IMG/VR virus record: IMGVR_UViG_3300036864_000092
Span: 1 to 38,760 of that record
Source of the DNA: a virus
DNA length: 38,760 bases
Reading direction: 5' to 3' (one strand)
The stretch's first letter is position 1. Every line of letters begins with the position of its first letter. The notes under the pieces are model-generated. The model made no database searches, was not told where the DNA came from, and saw only the letters and a list, made by a program, of their open reading frames with translations. Shown in pieces: positions 12,596 through 20,054 of this stretch. The translations under genes and the position numbers were made by a program.

Positions 12596-12624
12596 ACCCT
12601 ACCACCGCTGGGGAAGAGACTCAA
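12596..12624 (-). promoter_or_regulatory. Promoter-like pair before ncRNA 1
   Basis: Minus strand TTGAGT (12624-12619, overlapping the stop codon of the 110-aa gene), 17 bases, TAGGGT (12601-12596), then GGGGTGTG. It shares TAGGGTGG with the ncRNA 3 promoter. Confidence 0.45.
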
Positions 12625-12953
12625 CCGCCTTGAGGGCCTTCAAGCATATCTTCTGAATGAGTTCGACGTAAGTTGAACACGGTACGTCCCTTTGGGTTTT
12701 CAACATAAATGGCAGTTATAACACCACCATCTTCCATCCAATCATCCCTCTTCATAGGCTTATGAAACAGCATGTAGGACGTGCAATTACCATTAAGGTA
12801 AACGTCCACTTGGGAATCTTCCGGCATTTTATGGATACTCACACTGTCCGCCGCTAAAAGTTTAACCTCTTCAACGCAAACCACCCTGGAAGTTTGTGGG
12901 GTTGTTTTAGTACACTTGTACGAACTGACGACTTTAACAACAAAGTTGCTCAT
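12621..12953 (-). CDS. Hypothetical protein, 110 aa
   Basis: Not recognised. Begins MSNFVVKVVSSYKCTKTTPQ; beta-rich, with three Cys and no signal peptide. The ribosome site is poor (AAAAGAA). It stands alone between a leftward terminator (13030-13046) and the ncRNA array, so it may have its own weak promoter or be reached by read-through. Confidence 0.62.
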   Translation of the reverse strand: MSNFVVKVVSSYKCTKTTPQTSRVVCVEEVKLLAADSVSIHKMPEDSQVDVYLNGNCTSYMLFHKPMKRDDWMEDGGVITAIYVENPKGRTVFNLRRTHSEDMLEGPQGG

Positions 12954-13029
12954 TTCTTTTATCTATCTGTTGGTTATCTGTTGTGTGCGGCTCTACCCGT
13001 TCACCCCTTCATGTAACCACAAAAAAGAA

Positions 13030-13046
13030 GCCCCCACAAGGAGGGC
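13030..13046 (-). terminator. Intrinsic terminator after lysis/nuclease block
   Basis: Minus strand GCCCUC (13046-13041), loop CUUGU, GGGGGC (13035-13030), then UUC and six U. It follows the last gene of the lysis block by about 60 bases. The rest of 12954-13106 holds no gene that I can support. Confidence 0.65.
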
Positions 13047-13106
13047 AGTTTATCCGCGCCGGGAGGAGAAGACGCGGGGTGGGGTTGGGAGGGCGAACTT
13101 AACCGC

Positions 13107-13289
13107 CTAGCCCTTACGGGCCTCCCAAGTTGGGTTACATGCCTCTGCGTCTTCCTTGGTTAAGTGGGCACAAAGGCACTTGGGGCAGTGGGTCATGTAG
13201 ACCTTCCGAATGCCGGGCGGTTTAGGCGTCGGGAAGTAAGTTTGTGTGGCCAAACGCAGGGGATGGTTCGCTTCCTTGGCCGTGTTCAT
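13107..13289 (-). CDS. Small CxxC protein, 60 aa
   Basis: Start ATG at 13289 chosen for GGAGG six bases upstream, inside the end of the nuclease gene. The product begins MNTAKEANHPLRLATQTYFP and has MTHCPKCLCAHLTKEDAEAC, a probable zinc site. Unknown role. Confidence 0.68.
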   Translation of the reverse strand: MNTAKEANHPLRLATQTYFPTPKPPGIRKVYMTHCPKCLCAHLTKEDAEACNPTWEARKG

Positions 13290-13662
13290 TGTGGGCCTCC
13301 GGGTTGATGAACTTATGCTGCGCCTCGATTGGAATACGGTCAATCCCGTAGTTCTGCCATACTTTCAGGAGGTAGACTTCTTGGAATCCGTACTTAGATT
13401 CCCAGGTTTTATCTCCTCTATGGAGTTCTTTATGGATATCCCAGTAAAGCGGAATGCAGAAGTAATCGCTGGGCTTTTTTCCCATCCCTGCGCCATAGGC
13501 TCCTCGCCGGATATGACTGCGTTCAATCTCACTACGGCCAGTAATAATACAAGGCTGAGTAAGTAACCAAGAGAAGTAATCTTTTTCATCATACGTCCTC
13601 TTATCCTTCTTTGCCTTCCGCTTAAAACCAGAGCGTTTTAAACCTGTTTTCCGCTGTAGCAT
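13222..13662 (-). CDS. DUF968-type HNH nuclease (NinG/YbcO-like)
   Basis: A 146-aa protein: Lys/Arg-rich start (MLQRKTGLKRSGFKRKAKK), PCIITGR with Cys, SHIRRGAYGAGMGKKPSDYF, PLYWDIHKELHRGDKTWESK. The HIRxGxxGxGxKPxD-xxxPLxxxxHxxxH pattern belongs to DUF968/HNH-type phage nucleases acting in recombination or late DNA processing. Several ATGs are close together; 13662 and 13668 are both possible. It overlaps Rz1. Being attached to the lysis cassette is a little unusual. Confidence 0.78.
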   Translation of the reverse strand: MLQRKTGLKRSGFKRKAKKDKRTYDEKDYFSWLLTQPCIITGRSEIERSHIRRGAYGAGMGKKPSDYFCIPLYWDIHKELHRGDKTWESKYGFQEVYLLKVWQNYGIDRIPIEAQHKFINPEAHNEHGQGSEPSPAFGHTNLLPDA

Positions 13663-13912
13663 CCCCATACACTCCCTCACACTTCAAACCGTTCTCAGGC
13701 CATGAACAAAGGCGGTGGCCCATACATAACATGTCTTCAATTTGTTTGGCTGTTTCATCCGTCAGCACATCATTCTGGTCAAGGTAGATGGGTTGGGCAA
13801 CCAGACAATAGGGGACGTTATCGCTTGGTGTAACCCGATGCCCGCAGCCTTGCAGCACTACCAGAAGTAGGGCGAGACTTAGCCAGCCTTTCTTCTTTAA
13901 GAACGGTCTCAT
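13622..13912 (-). CDS. o-spanin lipoprotein, Rz1-like
   Basis: A 96-aa protein, MRPFLKKKGWLSLALLLVVL followed by QGCGH: lipoprotein signal with lipobox LQGC. The mature part, with PYCLVAQPIYLDQNDVLTDE, TAKQIEDM and GHRLC, is typical of phage Rz1-like lipoproteins. The ATG lies inside the Rz-like frame with AGGA upstream, so the pair has the classic overlapping spanin arrangement. Spanins fuse inner and outer membranes in the last step of lysis of Gram-negative hosts. Confidence 0.78.
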   Translation of the reverse strand: MRPFLKKKGWLSLALLLVVLQGCGHRVTPSDNVPYCLVAQPIYLDQNDVLTDETAKQIEDMLCMGHRLCSWPENGLKCEGVYGDATAENRFKTLWF

Positions 13913-14084
13913 AACATCCTGCAAGGTTCTCAGCCCTTTCAGCTCTCTCAATCTTCTTCTGCCATTCCTTCCCAGCCATAAGTAAGGCCGCTGTTTTCAG
14001 CATCGCCCCTAACTCGCTGAATAAACTCCATAACGCTGAGGGGGCGCCCTTGATGGCTTCCCAAATCGTCAGAAGGCTTTCCAT
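13818..14084 (-). CDS. Putative i-spanin, Rz-like
   Basis: An 88-aa protein with a moderately hydrophobic N-terminal helix (SALWSLFSELGAMLKTAALL) followed by a charged helix (EWQKKIERAERAENLAGCYE). Position and overlap with the lipoprotein frame indicate Rz; sequence alone is weak. The start overlaps the stop of the membrane gene upstream (TAATG). Confidence 0.6.
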   Translation of the reverse strand: MESLLTIWEAIKGAPSALWSLFSELGAMLKTAALLMAGKEWQKKIERAERAENLAGCYETVLKEERLAKSRPTSGSAARLRASGYTKR

Positions 14085-14257
14085 TACTCAGGGGTTGCGG
14101 GCTGTTCCACAGGGTCAGCACAGCCGCCGAGGGCTTGGCAGACGGGCTTGAGGGGTGGGTAAAAGTACACCGCAAGGCCAAGGGCAGCTACAACAACAGC
14201 CATAATAAGGCCGATAAGGGGATTAGCCGGAGCTTTTGGGGGAGTTTTGTCAGCCAT
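14084..14257 (-). CDS. Small membrane protein in lysis cassette, 57 aa
   Basis: Begins MADKTPPKAPANPLIGLIMA with one hydrophobic helix (about residues 13-33) and a short C-terminal domain with two Cys (VCQALGGCADP) that could form a disulfide outside the membrane. Coupled to Rz-like gene by TAATG. It may be a holin/antiholin type or an accessory lysis protein. Confidence 0.68.
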   Translation of the reverse strand: MADKTPPKAPANPLIGLIMAVVVAALGLAVYFYPPLKPVCQALGGCADPVEQPATPE

Positions 14258-14258
14258 G

Positions 14259-14393
14259 TTAGAAAGCGTTCTTTACGCCATCAATAATACGCTCAATCAC
14301 CTCATGTTGGCCCGCAACATAGGAGACACCCATATAGATAGCCAGCATGAGCAAGCTCAATTCATAACAACGTCCAGAGAGTTTCATATTCAT
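14259..14393 (-). CDS. Small membrane protein in lysis cassette, 44 aa
   Basis: Begins MNMKLSGRCYELSLLMLAIY with one hydrophobic segment (about residues 11-27) and a short helical tail. AAAGGA precedes the ATG. It ends two bases before the next start. The role in lysis is inferred from position. Confidence 0.64.
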   Translation of the reverse strand: MNMKLSGRCYELSLLMLAIYMGVSYVAGQHEVIERIIDGVKNAF

Positions 14394-14426
14394 ATCTTTC
14401 CTTTGCAAGGATTTTACCACAATCCA

Positions 14427-14846
14427 CTAACCTAGCAAGATAAGCTGAGAGACATCCCCCGAACGGGTGGGGCCAACGTCTTCTGTCCACTTGGAATCTA
14501 AAATTTCATCATGGGCTTTTTGCCAGTCTTTAGCCTCAATTGCAGCCCACATCTGATGGAATCCTGCAAAGGTATCCTCTCCCATAAAGGCCATGTCAAC
14601 GAGAGCAGCTTGTCTGTTGGGACTTAGGGTATCAAATGAGGGACAGAGACGGGAGCATATCCCGAAGGCTTCGTTCACATCGTTTCGGAAGAGGTAATCA
14701 ATCTCATCCTCTGACAGACCCTTACCAGCCAGATTGCGGCCAATGCCAATTGTCGGTAAGCCAACAGTGTCAAAATAGACTTTACTTCGTCTACCTTCAT
14801 GCTTAGTGAGGAGTTGAGCTGCAAGGGTCCAGGCGTTCTGTTCCAC
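14427..14846 (-). CDS. Endolysin, T4-lysozyme type (GH24)
   Basis: A 139-aa muramidase: KHEGRRSKVYFDTVGLPTIG places Glu17, Asp26 and Thr32 with the same spacing as the T4 lysozyme triad (E11, D20, T26). GIGRNL and the later WxxAIEAKDW helices fit GH24. It cuts the glycan strands of peptidoglycan. No signal peptide or SAR helix, so it needs a holin to cross the inner membrane. GTG start with TAGG about seven bases upstream. Confidence 0.9.
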   Translation of the reverse strand: MEQNAWTLAAQLLTKHEGRRSKVYFDTVGLPTIGIGRNLAGKGLSEDEIDYLFRNDVNEAFGICSRLCPSFDTLSPNRQAALVDMAFMGEDTFAGFHQMWAAIEAKDWQKAHDEILDSKWTEDVGPTRSGDVSQLILLG

Positions 14847-14853
14847 GGGAAAC

Positions 14854-14994
14854 CTACCAGCCGTAGTATTTGCAAATCTTGTCCGCGCCCCACAGCAAAG
14901 CTATTCCTATGGGCGCCCATAGCCACCAGTCAAACTGGTTTACCCATTTTAGATACCAGTCCAAGCTACGGCGCTTTAAACACCTACGCTCCAC
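14854..14994 (-). CDS. Small Trp-rich membrane protein, 46 aa
   Basis: GTG start at 14994, inside the end of the holin gene, with AAGGA eight bases upstream. It begins MERRCLKRRSLDWYLKWVNQ, basic N-terminus, then a hydrophobic Trp-rich helix (WWLWAPIGIALLWG) and a basic end. Position between holin and endolysin suggests a second holin or antiholin. Confidence 0.66.
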   Translation of the reverse strand: MERRCLKRRSLDWYLKWVNQFDWWLWAPIGIALLWGADKICKYYGW

Positions 14995-15346
14995 GATTAT
15001 CATCCTTACCTCCCATGAACTTGTTAAGGAGGGGAATTTTACCCGCCAGAGCGTTGTTTACAAAACCTATTGCCATGATTCCTATCAAAACCGCGATAGC
15101 TCCTGCAAACATTCCGTAAGAAACCCCTAAGAGATCAATAATCCCTTGTGTCGCAGTTCCACCGAATGCACACCCTGCCAAGAGGGTAGCGGTGATGGCC
15201 CACTTATTTACAACTTTGCCTTCAGCCAAATCCCCACAAACCTTTATCCCAGCACCCAAGAGCCCTAAAGCAGAATAGAACATAGTCGTTCCCCAAGTGT
15301 GGGGAGGAACTACATCAATTGCGGTTTGGATGGGGGAGGCGTCCAT
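14984..15346 (-). CDS. Putative holin, 120 aa
   Basis: Three predicted membrane helices (about residues 18-38, 47-68 and 74-98: FYSALGLLGAGIKVCG, WAITATLLAGCAFGG, YGMFAGAIAVLIGIMAIGF) and a short charged tail KDDNRGA. Directly upstream of the endolysin in the same operon, as expected for a class I-type holin that permeabilises the inner membrane. AGG lies seven bases before the ATG. The bases around its start recur in ncRNA 2. Confidence 0.76.
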   Translation of the reverse strand: MDASPIQTAIDVVPPHTWGTTMFYSALGLLGAGIKVCGDLAEGKVVNKWAITATLLAGCAFGGTATQGIIDLLGVSYGMFAGAIAVLIGIMAIGFVNNALAGKIPLLNKFMGGKDDNRGA

Positions 15347-15354
15347 TTATTGAC

Positions 15355-16071
15355 CTAACTACAGCTTGCAGCTTGGCTGGTAACTTGCCGCACATTGCCC
15401 CCGTTGCAATATTCCAGACAACCTGTAGTTCTGTTTATCCACATAGCTCCTTGGGTCGTTCCAGCACAGGTAGGTGTAGTTGGAGAGCCTACAGCGGTAA
15501 ATAAAGTAGCACTTATAGATGCGGCTAAAAATCGGTACGTACTGGATGTCATGGTATTTGCAGTATCAACTCTGAATATTTCTAAACCGTTACTGTCTTG
15601 GAGAGTACGGACAGCATTGGCACTCATGAGACGTTCAACGATGGAGTTGTTGCCGCTAGGCGCGATAGCCCAACGCGCATTAGCCGAGCCGTTGGTTGAA
15701 CCAATTAGAATACCGTTATTGATAGAGAGATTGTTTCCCATGATATGGAGTGTGGCACTTGGAGTACCCGCCGCACCAATCGTCGTCCAACTGGTTACTG
15801 TCATGTTTTGGGAGGCACTGACATAAGTAGCATTAAGCAAGTCTGTCGCGGAGTTATAGGTCAGCCCGGTATCTCCGGTAATCGTGCTAGTACCGTTCCA
15901 GAAGGTGACTTGGTTGGCTGTGCCGGTTCCTGTAGTTCCTGAACCGCTACCGCCTCCAACGGTTCCACGTGCAACGCTTCGGGTATAAACTCCGTCAGCT
16001 AAAGCATTCGCGGTTAAAATACACAGCACCATGATGAACACGCTAAGGCGGGAAAGGACGGCGAGGGTCAT
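15355..16071 (-). CDS. Exported fibre-like protein with ADGVYTR motif, 238 aa
   Basis: Begins MTLAVLSRLSVFIMVLCIL with a signal peptide ending NALA; the mature part starts DGVYTRSV and continues with a Gly/Ser/Thr linker, beta-repeat fibre-like stretches (TYVSASQNMTVTSW, SATLHIMGNNLSINN) and a Cys-containing end (PTCAGTTQGAMWINRTTGCL). The DGVYTR start recurs in the gene at 17759. A tail-fibre-like body behind a Sec signal is unusual for a phage. It could coat the cell surface or be exported for host interaction. Confidence 0.7.
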   Translation of the reverse strand: MTLAVLSRLSVFIMVLCILTANALADGVYTRSVARGTVGGGSGSGTTGTGTANQVTFWNGTSTITGDTGLTYNSATDLLNATYVSASQNMTVTSWTTIGAAGTPSATLHIMGNNLSINNGILIGSTNGSANARWAIAPSGNNSIVERLMSANAVRTLQDSNGLEIFRVDTANTMTSSTYRFLAASISATLFTAVGSPTTPTCAGTTQGAMWINRTTGCLEYCNGGNVRQVTSQAASCS

Positions 16072-16078
16072 ATCTTTG

Positions 16079-17743
16079 TCATGCTCTTTGCCAAACTTTA
16101 ACATACTCAACCAGCATATCAATAGGGCCTACCGCCTGCCCTAGTTCTCCGTCCAACCCCTGTAAACTTACCAGTAGGTAGAGCGGAACTTTGCACTCAT
16201 CCGGACACGGTATGCGCTCTAACTCCACCCTGTCCATATAGATGATAATGAAGCTATCGGTTAACTCCACCCCATAGGTGTGCCAGTTGCCATCCCGTAT
16301 CGCATCCATGCCGGTGTAATCTGATTTCCACCAGTGGCGCGATACCTGGCCCGTCACATAAGGGCTGCCGGGGCGCAGGTGCAACGAGGCATGGTGACCA
16401 CGGCTGTCATTGCCAGGGTAACACTCCATCACATCAATCTCAGGGCGGGTGGCGGAAGGGTTGGTGTAAAGTTCCTTGCCATAAAGCCAGAACGCAGGCC
16501 ACGCACCCATGCTGCCCTGCGCGGGCATTTTCATCTTGGCCTCAAAGTAGCCCATGGTTTGGGAAAACCCTGCACCGTTGGTGTCACTGGTCTGCATATG
16601 GCCCGTTTGCCAAACCCCACTCACCTGCTCCATGCGGATGCGCAGCACGCTGCCCTGAATGCTAAAGGGGCTCACTGTGGCATTGGGCGGCATAAATTCG
16701 GCAAACCCTACACGGGAATGAATGGGTGCAAACCACGGGCCCGCCCCACCGGTGGGGGTGATGGTGGCCAAGGCTGGGGCACCATTAAACGTACTATCAT
16801 GGGTTAAGGTCAATCCCGTCATGTTAAGAGAGGTGCCTGCGCTGCTTTCGGTCCACACTACACTTGCATCAGGACCGTAGGGGTCAGGTCCACCGGTAAC
16901 CGGAGGTGCTAGTAAATCGTCTGGGTCGTAGGTTCCAAGTTTGGTCATCAAGGCCCAGCAAGCGTTGTTAAACGTCGCAAGCTCCGCATCCGTAAGCAGT
17001 GAGCTATTGCCTACGAGGCCAATACGGCGACATGAGTTTTCACCGATTTTAAAGGTGTCGCTAGCATCTGCGGCAAAGCCGGTGGCCACGTTTCCGCCCC
17101 CACCCACCAACACCCCATCTTTGTAAATCCGTATCAGGTTGCCGGAGGTGTAGCGTCCAGCCGACACCAGGCCAATGGCGTTGGTGACCACACCGCTCGC
17201 CGTCCGTTGGGTGGCGCTGCGGGTCACTCGCGCCCCTACGGTGGTGGCGGCGCCGGTCACAAGTTGGGTTTCCAGGGCTTTAATCAGGTTGAAGGTATTG
17301 CCATATTCGTGCATGGAGCCGTTGTTGGGGTCGAAGGTGTTATCACACACAAACACGTGCATCATGGCATCATTAAGTTGGTAGTTGCCGTTACCGGGGA
17401 TGTACCCCGTATCGTAATAATCGGTGAGGTTTGTGGTGCCGGTCACTCCCTGGAAAGGCTCAAAGGTCGGGTTCCCAACTTTGGTCAGAGGGAAGGTGGA
17501 AGGAGAAACAATGTTGATAGGTAACGTGGCTTCGTCCGGTGCTCCCGTCACATGAAGGGTATCAAATTTAGAGGCAATCGGGCCAAGGGTGTTTAGAAAG
17601 TCCGCATAGAGCGGTTCTGCACTTGCGGCGTCAATCCGTACAATGGGTGCTGTTTTAGGGGTTACACTGGTGACAGGCGCGGTTTTCTTACTCACCGTGG
17701 TAACAGGTGCGGGCTTGGGGATAACAGTCGGTATCCACACCAT
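16079..17743 (-). CDS. GH16-family glycoside hydrolase, likely depolymerase
   Basis: A 554-aa protein. N-terminus of short Pro/Thr/Lys repeats (PVTTVSKKTAPVTSV), a beta-rich LamG-like part (about residues 50-275), and a GH16 domain (about 295-554) with catalytic motif EIDVME (Glu435, Asp437, Glu440), WPAFWLYG before it and WHTYGVEL after it. GH16 enzymes cut beta-1,3/1,4 glucans or galactans; on a phage it would degrade capsule or slime. There is no signal peptide, unlike its neighbours, so it is probably part of the virion or released at lysis. The exact substrate cannot be read from sequence. Confidence 0.85.
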   Translation of the reverse strand: MVWIPTVIPKPAPVTTVSKKTAPVTSVTPKTAPIVRIDAASAEPLYADFLNTLGPIASKFDTLHVTGAPDEATLPINIVSPSTFPLTKVGNPTFEPFQGVTGTTNLTDYYDTGYIPGNGNYQLNDAMMHVFVCDNTFDPNNGSMHEYGNTFNLIKALETQLVTGAATTVGARVTRSATQRTASGVVTNAIGLVSAGRYTSGNLIRIYKDGVLVGGGGNVATGFAADASDTFKIGENSCRRIGLVGNSSLLTDAELATFNNACWALMTKLGTYDPDDLLAPPVTGGPDPYGPDASVVWTESSAGTSLNMTGLTLTHDSTFNGAPALATITPTGGAGPWFAPIHSRVGFAEFMPPNATVSPFSIQGSVLRIRMEQVSGVWQTGHMQTSDTNGAGFSQTMGYFEAKMKMPAQGSMGAWPAFWLYGKELYTNPSATRPEIDVMECYPGNDSRGHHASLHLRPGSPYVTGQVSRHWWKSDYTGMDAIRDGNWHTYGVELTDSFIIIYMDRVELERIPCPDECKVPLYLLVSLQGLDGELGQAVGPIDMLVEYVKVWQRA

Positions 17744-17758
17744 GACTTTAAACTCCCA

Positions 17759-18775
17759 TTAGCACGTAGGCGAGACGTACACCGCGCCCGTGGGCCCTAC
17801 GCACAGAGTACGGCTGGTGGCCCCGGCAAAGCTGGTGCTAATTTCCCCGGTAATGGTGGCGGCACCCGTGGCCAAAGTCGCTACTGTAGCGAGCCCGCTA
17901 GTTAGGAGGGTGCCTGAAACATCAAGGTTGGCCGTGGGGGTGACCTGGTTAATCCCAATGGACCCCGCCCCCCCTAAAATGGCGGTCCCCGTCTGCGCCA
18001 GGTCGCCGTACATGGTTTGGCCGATATTCAGCCGGTAACTTGCCGTGTTGTTGGGAAGCCCGGCACTCGCCCCAACCACGATGTTGTTAAAGGAAGTGGT
18101 CCCCAGTGTAACTTGGTGGCCAATGCCAATGTTGTTGGTGCCGCTGGTCATGTTGCTGGCTACTTGGTTACCTATCAACACGCTGTTCCACAGGCGTGTG
18201 CCAGCCGAGTTGGCCGTCTGGAAACCCAAGGCAAAGCTGTTGGAAACGTCCGTTTTAAACCGGGCAGCCTCTGAGCCAATAAGAACACTGTTCCGTGCAC
18301 TCACTGCCGATTCTCCGGCTCGATAACCGATAGCAACGCTATTTATGCCGGTACTCCCATCACTCTGAGAGAGGACGTTTTCACCAATGGCCACGTTGCG
18401 GAAGCAGGTTGTGCAGGAAACTAAGGCATTATGTCCAATGGCGTAGTTGAATGTCCCGGTGGTAAGGCTTACTAGTCCCCCTGTTCCAATCCCGTAGTTA
18501 CTTCCACCAGAAGCAGTTGTGTTACCTGTGGAGCCAACGAAAAAGCTGTTAACAGCCGTTGCAGGCTTTAACCATGTCAGACTTGCATCTCCGGTCAATT
18601 TACTGGCCGGGCTGCCGTAGCCGATGTAGGTAGCAGTGAGGTCAACTGTGCCGGATGTACCACCCCCAGAACTTCCCCCAGAGGAAGGGCGCACTACAGT
18701 TCGTGTGTAAACTCCGTCCGCAAAGATGGAGGTTGTCAGTAGGCAGAGAAGAAGGGTGAGTCTTACTGCGGACAC
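17759..18775 (-). CDS. Exported YadA-head-like protein, 338 aa
   Basis: GTG start at 18775 gives MSAVRLTLLLCLLTTSIFA, a signal peptide, then DGVYTRTVV and a Gly/Ser linker. The middle (about residues 85-245) has repeats of the trimeric-autotransporter head kind, such as AIGHNALVS, AIGENVLSQ, AIGYRAGESA, LIGSEAARF, LIGNQVA, GIGHQVT. A C-terminal fibre region ends with paired Cys. These heads bind host molecules in adhesins; here they may form a trimeric fibre. There is no beta-barrel anchor, so it would be released or attached by other means. A GTG five codons earlier is possible. Confidence 0.78.
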   Translation of the reverse strand: MSAVRLTLLLCLLTTSIFADGVYTRTVVRPSSGGSSGGGTSGTVDLTATYIGYGSPASKLTGDASLTWLKPATAVNSFFVGSTGNTTASGGSNYGIGTGGLVSLTTGTFNYAIGHNALVSCTTCFRNVAIGENVLSQSDGSTGINSVAIGYRAGESAVSARNSVLIGSEAARFKTDVSNSFALGFQTANSAGTRLWNSVLIGNQVASNMTSGTNNIGIGHQVTLGTTSFNNIVVGASAGLPNNTASYRLNIGQTMYGDLAQTGTAILGGAGSIGINQVTPTANLDVSGTLLTSGLATVATLATGAATITGEISTSFAGATSRTLCVGPTGAVYVSPTC

Positions 18776-19191
18776 GTGCGGCAACTCCACTCAAAGGCAC
18801 CGATATTGTTGGCCCCTGTGGTGGTGGAAATCCGGTCGTCCGGGCGCACATAGACATTTACGTAGGAGGTGGAGACTTGAAGGTTTCCTTTCAGCATTCG
18901 ACCAGAGGGGTTGTAAATCCACCCTGTAACGGTCCGAGAGACGGTAGGGAAGGTTTCCCCACATCTTGAAGGGTTCTCACATACCCACATAGGATCGCCA
19001 CTCATAATAAAGGTATCCGCCCAGTAAGGGACGGTGACAGAGGTGACTGTAGAGGGGGTGACGAAGATATTCCCCACCGCCCCGGCTGAGAGGGGAATGT
19101 TCTCAGGGGTAACAGCGGCGAGGTTTTGAGGCCGGTTTTGCGCCCACACAGGGCTAGACAAGACCATAAGGGCGAGTACGAGCTTTTTCAT
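18763..19191 (-). CDS. Exported protein, 142 aa
   Basis: MKKLVLALMVLSSPVWA is a clear signal peptide with AxA-type cleavage, followed by a beta-rich mature domain with two Cys pairs (WVCENPSRCG and WSCRTCPQ). No family recognised. It is the first gene after the plus-strand moron; the ATG lacks a good ribosome site, and a TTG at 19227 in the same frame is an alternative start. Confidence 0.7.
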   Translation of the reverse strand: MKKLVLALMVLSSPVWAQNRPQNLAAVTPENIPLSAGAVGNIFVTPSTVTSVTVPYWADTFIMSGDPMWVCENPSRCGETFPTVSRTVTGWIYNPSGRMLKGNLQVSTSYVNVYVRPDDRISTTTGANNIGAFEWSCRTCPQ

Positions 19192-19280
19192 AGGGGAAAG
19201 CTTAATGGGTTTTTGACGTTGTGACAATACTGCAACAGTGGGTCAAAAGGCTTCTTCATCCCCTCTTGTCAAGATAGTTC

Positions 19281-19337
19281 TTGTGCATAAACTCATAAGT
19301 GCGGTATCCATAAGGATATCGCTAACCAAGGAAAGGA
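19281..19337 (+). promoter_or_regulatory. Promoter and leader D of the plus-strand moron
   Basis: TTGTGC (19281-19286), 18 bases, TATCCA (19305-19310), then GCTAACCAAGGAAAGGA (19321-19337) before the ATG at 19345. CATAAG (19309-19314) is a second -10 choice at the six-base distance seen in leaders A, B' and C. The leader is a variant of GCTAACAAGGAGA. Confidence 0.5.
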
Positions 19338-19344
19338 TACTGTT

Positions 19345-19557
19345 ATGCATGACAGTACCAAAACAAAGAAGTTCTACATGGGGGTTCAAACCACCATGCG
19401 GGGCTACATAAGCCAACTCTACGAGATAGAGCCGGACATATTTCCGGATGGCTATCCCGAACTGGCAACCCGCAAAGCTAACAAGCTAAGCGAAGTTGTC
19501 AGGGGGTTGAGCGACCTGTTGAACATCGAGGATGAAATATCCAAGTTGTTTAAATAG
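19345..19557 (+). CDS. Moron protein, 70 aa
   Basis: Begins MHDSTKTKKFYMGVQTTMRG and is helical with a mixed charge (SEVVRGLSDLLNIEDEISKL). First gene of a plus-strand cassette set inside the leftward late genes, followed by a terminator. AAGGAAAGGA precedes the ATG. No family recognised. Confidence 0.75.
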   Translation: MHDSTKTKKFYMGVQTTMRGYISQLYEIEPDIFPDGYPELATRKANKLSEVVRGLSDLLNIEDEISKLFK

Positions 19558-19571
19558 GTTCCTTGGGGAGA

Positions 19572-19593
19572 ACCGGGAGCTTCGGCTCCCGGT
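19572..19593 (+). terminator. UUCG-loop terminator
   Basis: ACCGGGAGC (19572-19580), loop TTCG, GCTCCCGGT (19585-19593), then CATTTT. A 9-bp perfect stem with a UUCG tetraloop after the 70-aa gene. The T tract is short, so some read-through into the lipoprotein gene is possible. Confidence 0.75.
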
Positions 19594-19619
19594 CATTTTA
19601 ACCATTGAAAGCAAAAAAG

Positions 19620-20054
19620 ATGAAACTTATCTATCTTCTCCCCCTTACTCTCGCTGCCTGTTCCTCCCTTGGAACCGGTATTGACCCTAACAAAATGGCC
19701 TATTCAGACGCTAACTTAAGTGAATGGCGTACCGATCAACCGGAAATAGGCGACTGTGTAGACTATACTTTAGGGATGTCCCGTAAGTTAGGGGGTGGTG
19801 GGTATTTGGTAGGCACCTCAGCCCAAGGTGGGCAGGATCACGCCGTCCTTTATCATTCCGGCAAAGTTTATGACCAACTCGGCCAAAAGATACGGCCAGC
19901 GCAAATTATAGGCTCTGTGGCCTGTGACCTCACGACAGGGAATGTTGGCTTCATCAATCCGCAAACCCAGTTCGTTCCGTTCACCACGCTCAATAAGTCT
20001 GAGTTTGGGGCACATTGCCAAAAAGCAGCTAGGGAACTCAATGCGTCCAAATAA
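19620..20054 (+). CDS. Lipoprotein with transglutaminase/papain-like motif
   Basis: A 144-aa protein. MKLIYLLPLTLAAC is a lipoprotein signal with lipobox LAAC (Cys14). GDCVDY (Cys46), DHAVLYHSG (His74) and VYDQLG (Asp85) follow the Cys-His-Asp order of bacterial transglutaminase-like cysteine proteinases. It would be exported and lipid-anchored, most likely facing the periplasm or cell surface. As a moron-type gene it could modify the envelope or block superinfection, but substrate and activity are not shown. The ATG at 19620 has only an A-rich leader. Confidence 0.72.
   Translation: MKLIYLLPLTLAACSSLGTGIDPNKMAYSDANLSEWRTDQPEIGDCVDYTLGMSRKLGGGGYLVGTSAQGGQDHAVLYHSGKVYDQLGQKIRPAQIIGSVACDLTTGNVGFINPQTQFVPFTTLNKSEFGAHCQKAARELNASK

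Noticed and set aside
13365-13592. A 75-codon frame with a signal-like N-terminus inside the DUF968 gene
   Set aside because: It is fully contained in a well-supported nuclease gene on the same strand and lacks a ribosome site.
13948-14181. A 77-codon frame across the spanin and membrane genes
   Set aside because: It has no ribosome site and runs across two better-supported genes in another frame.
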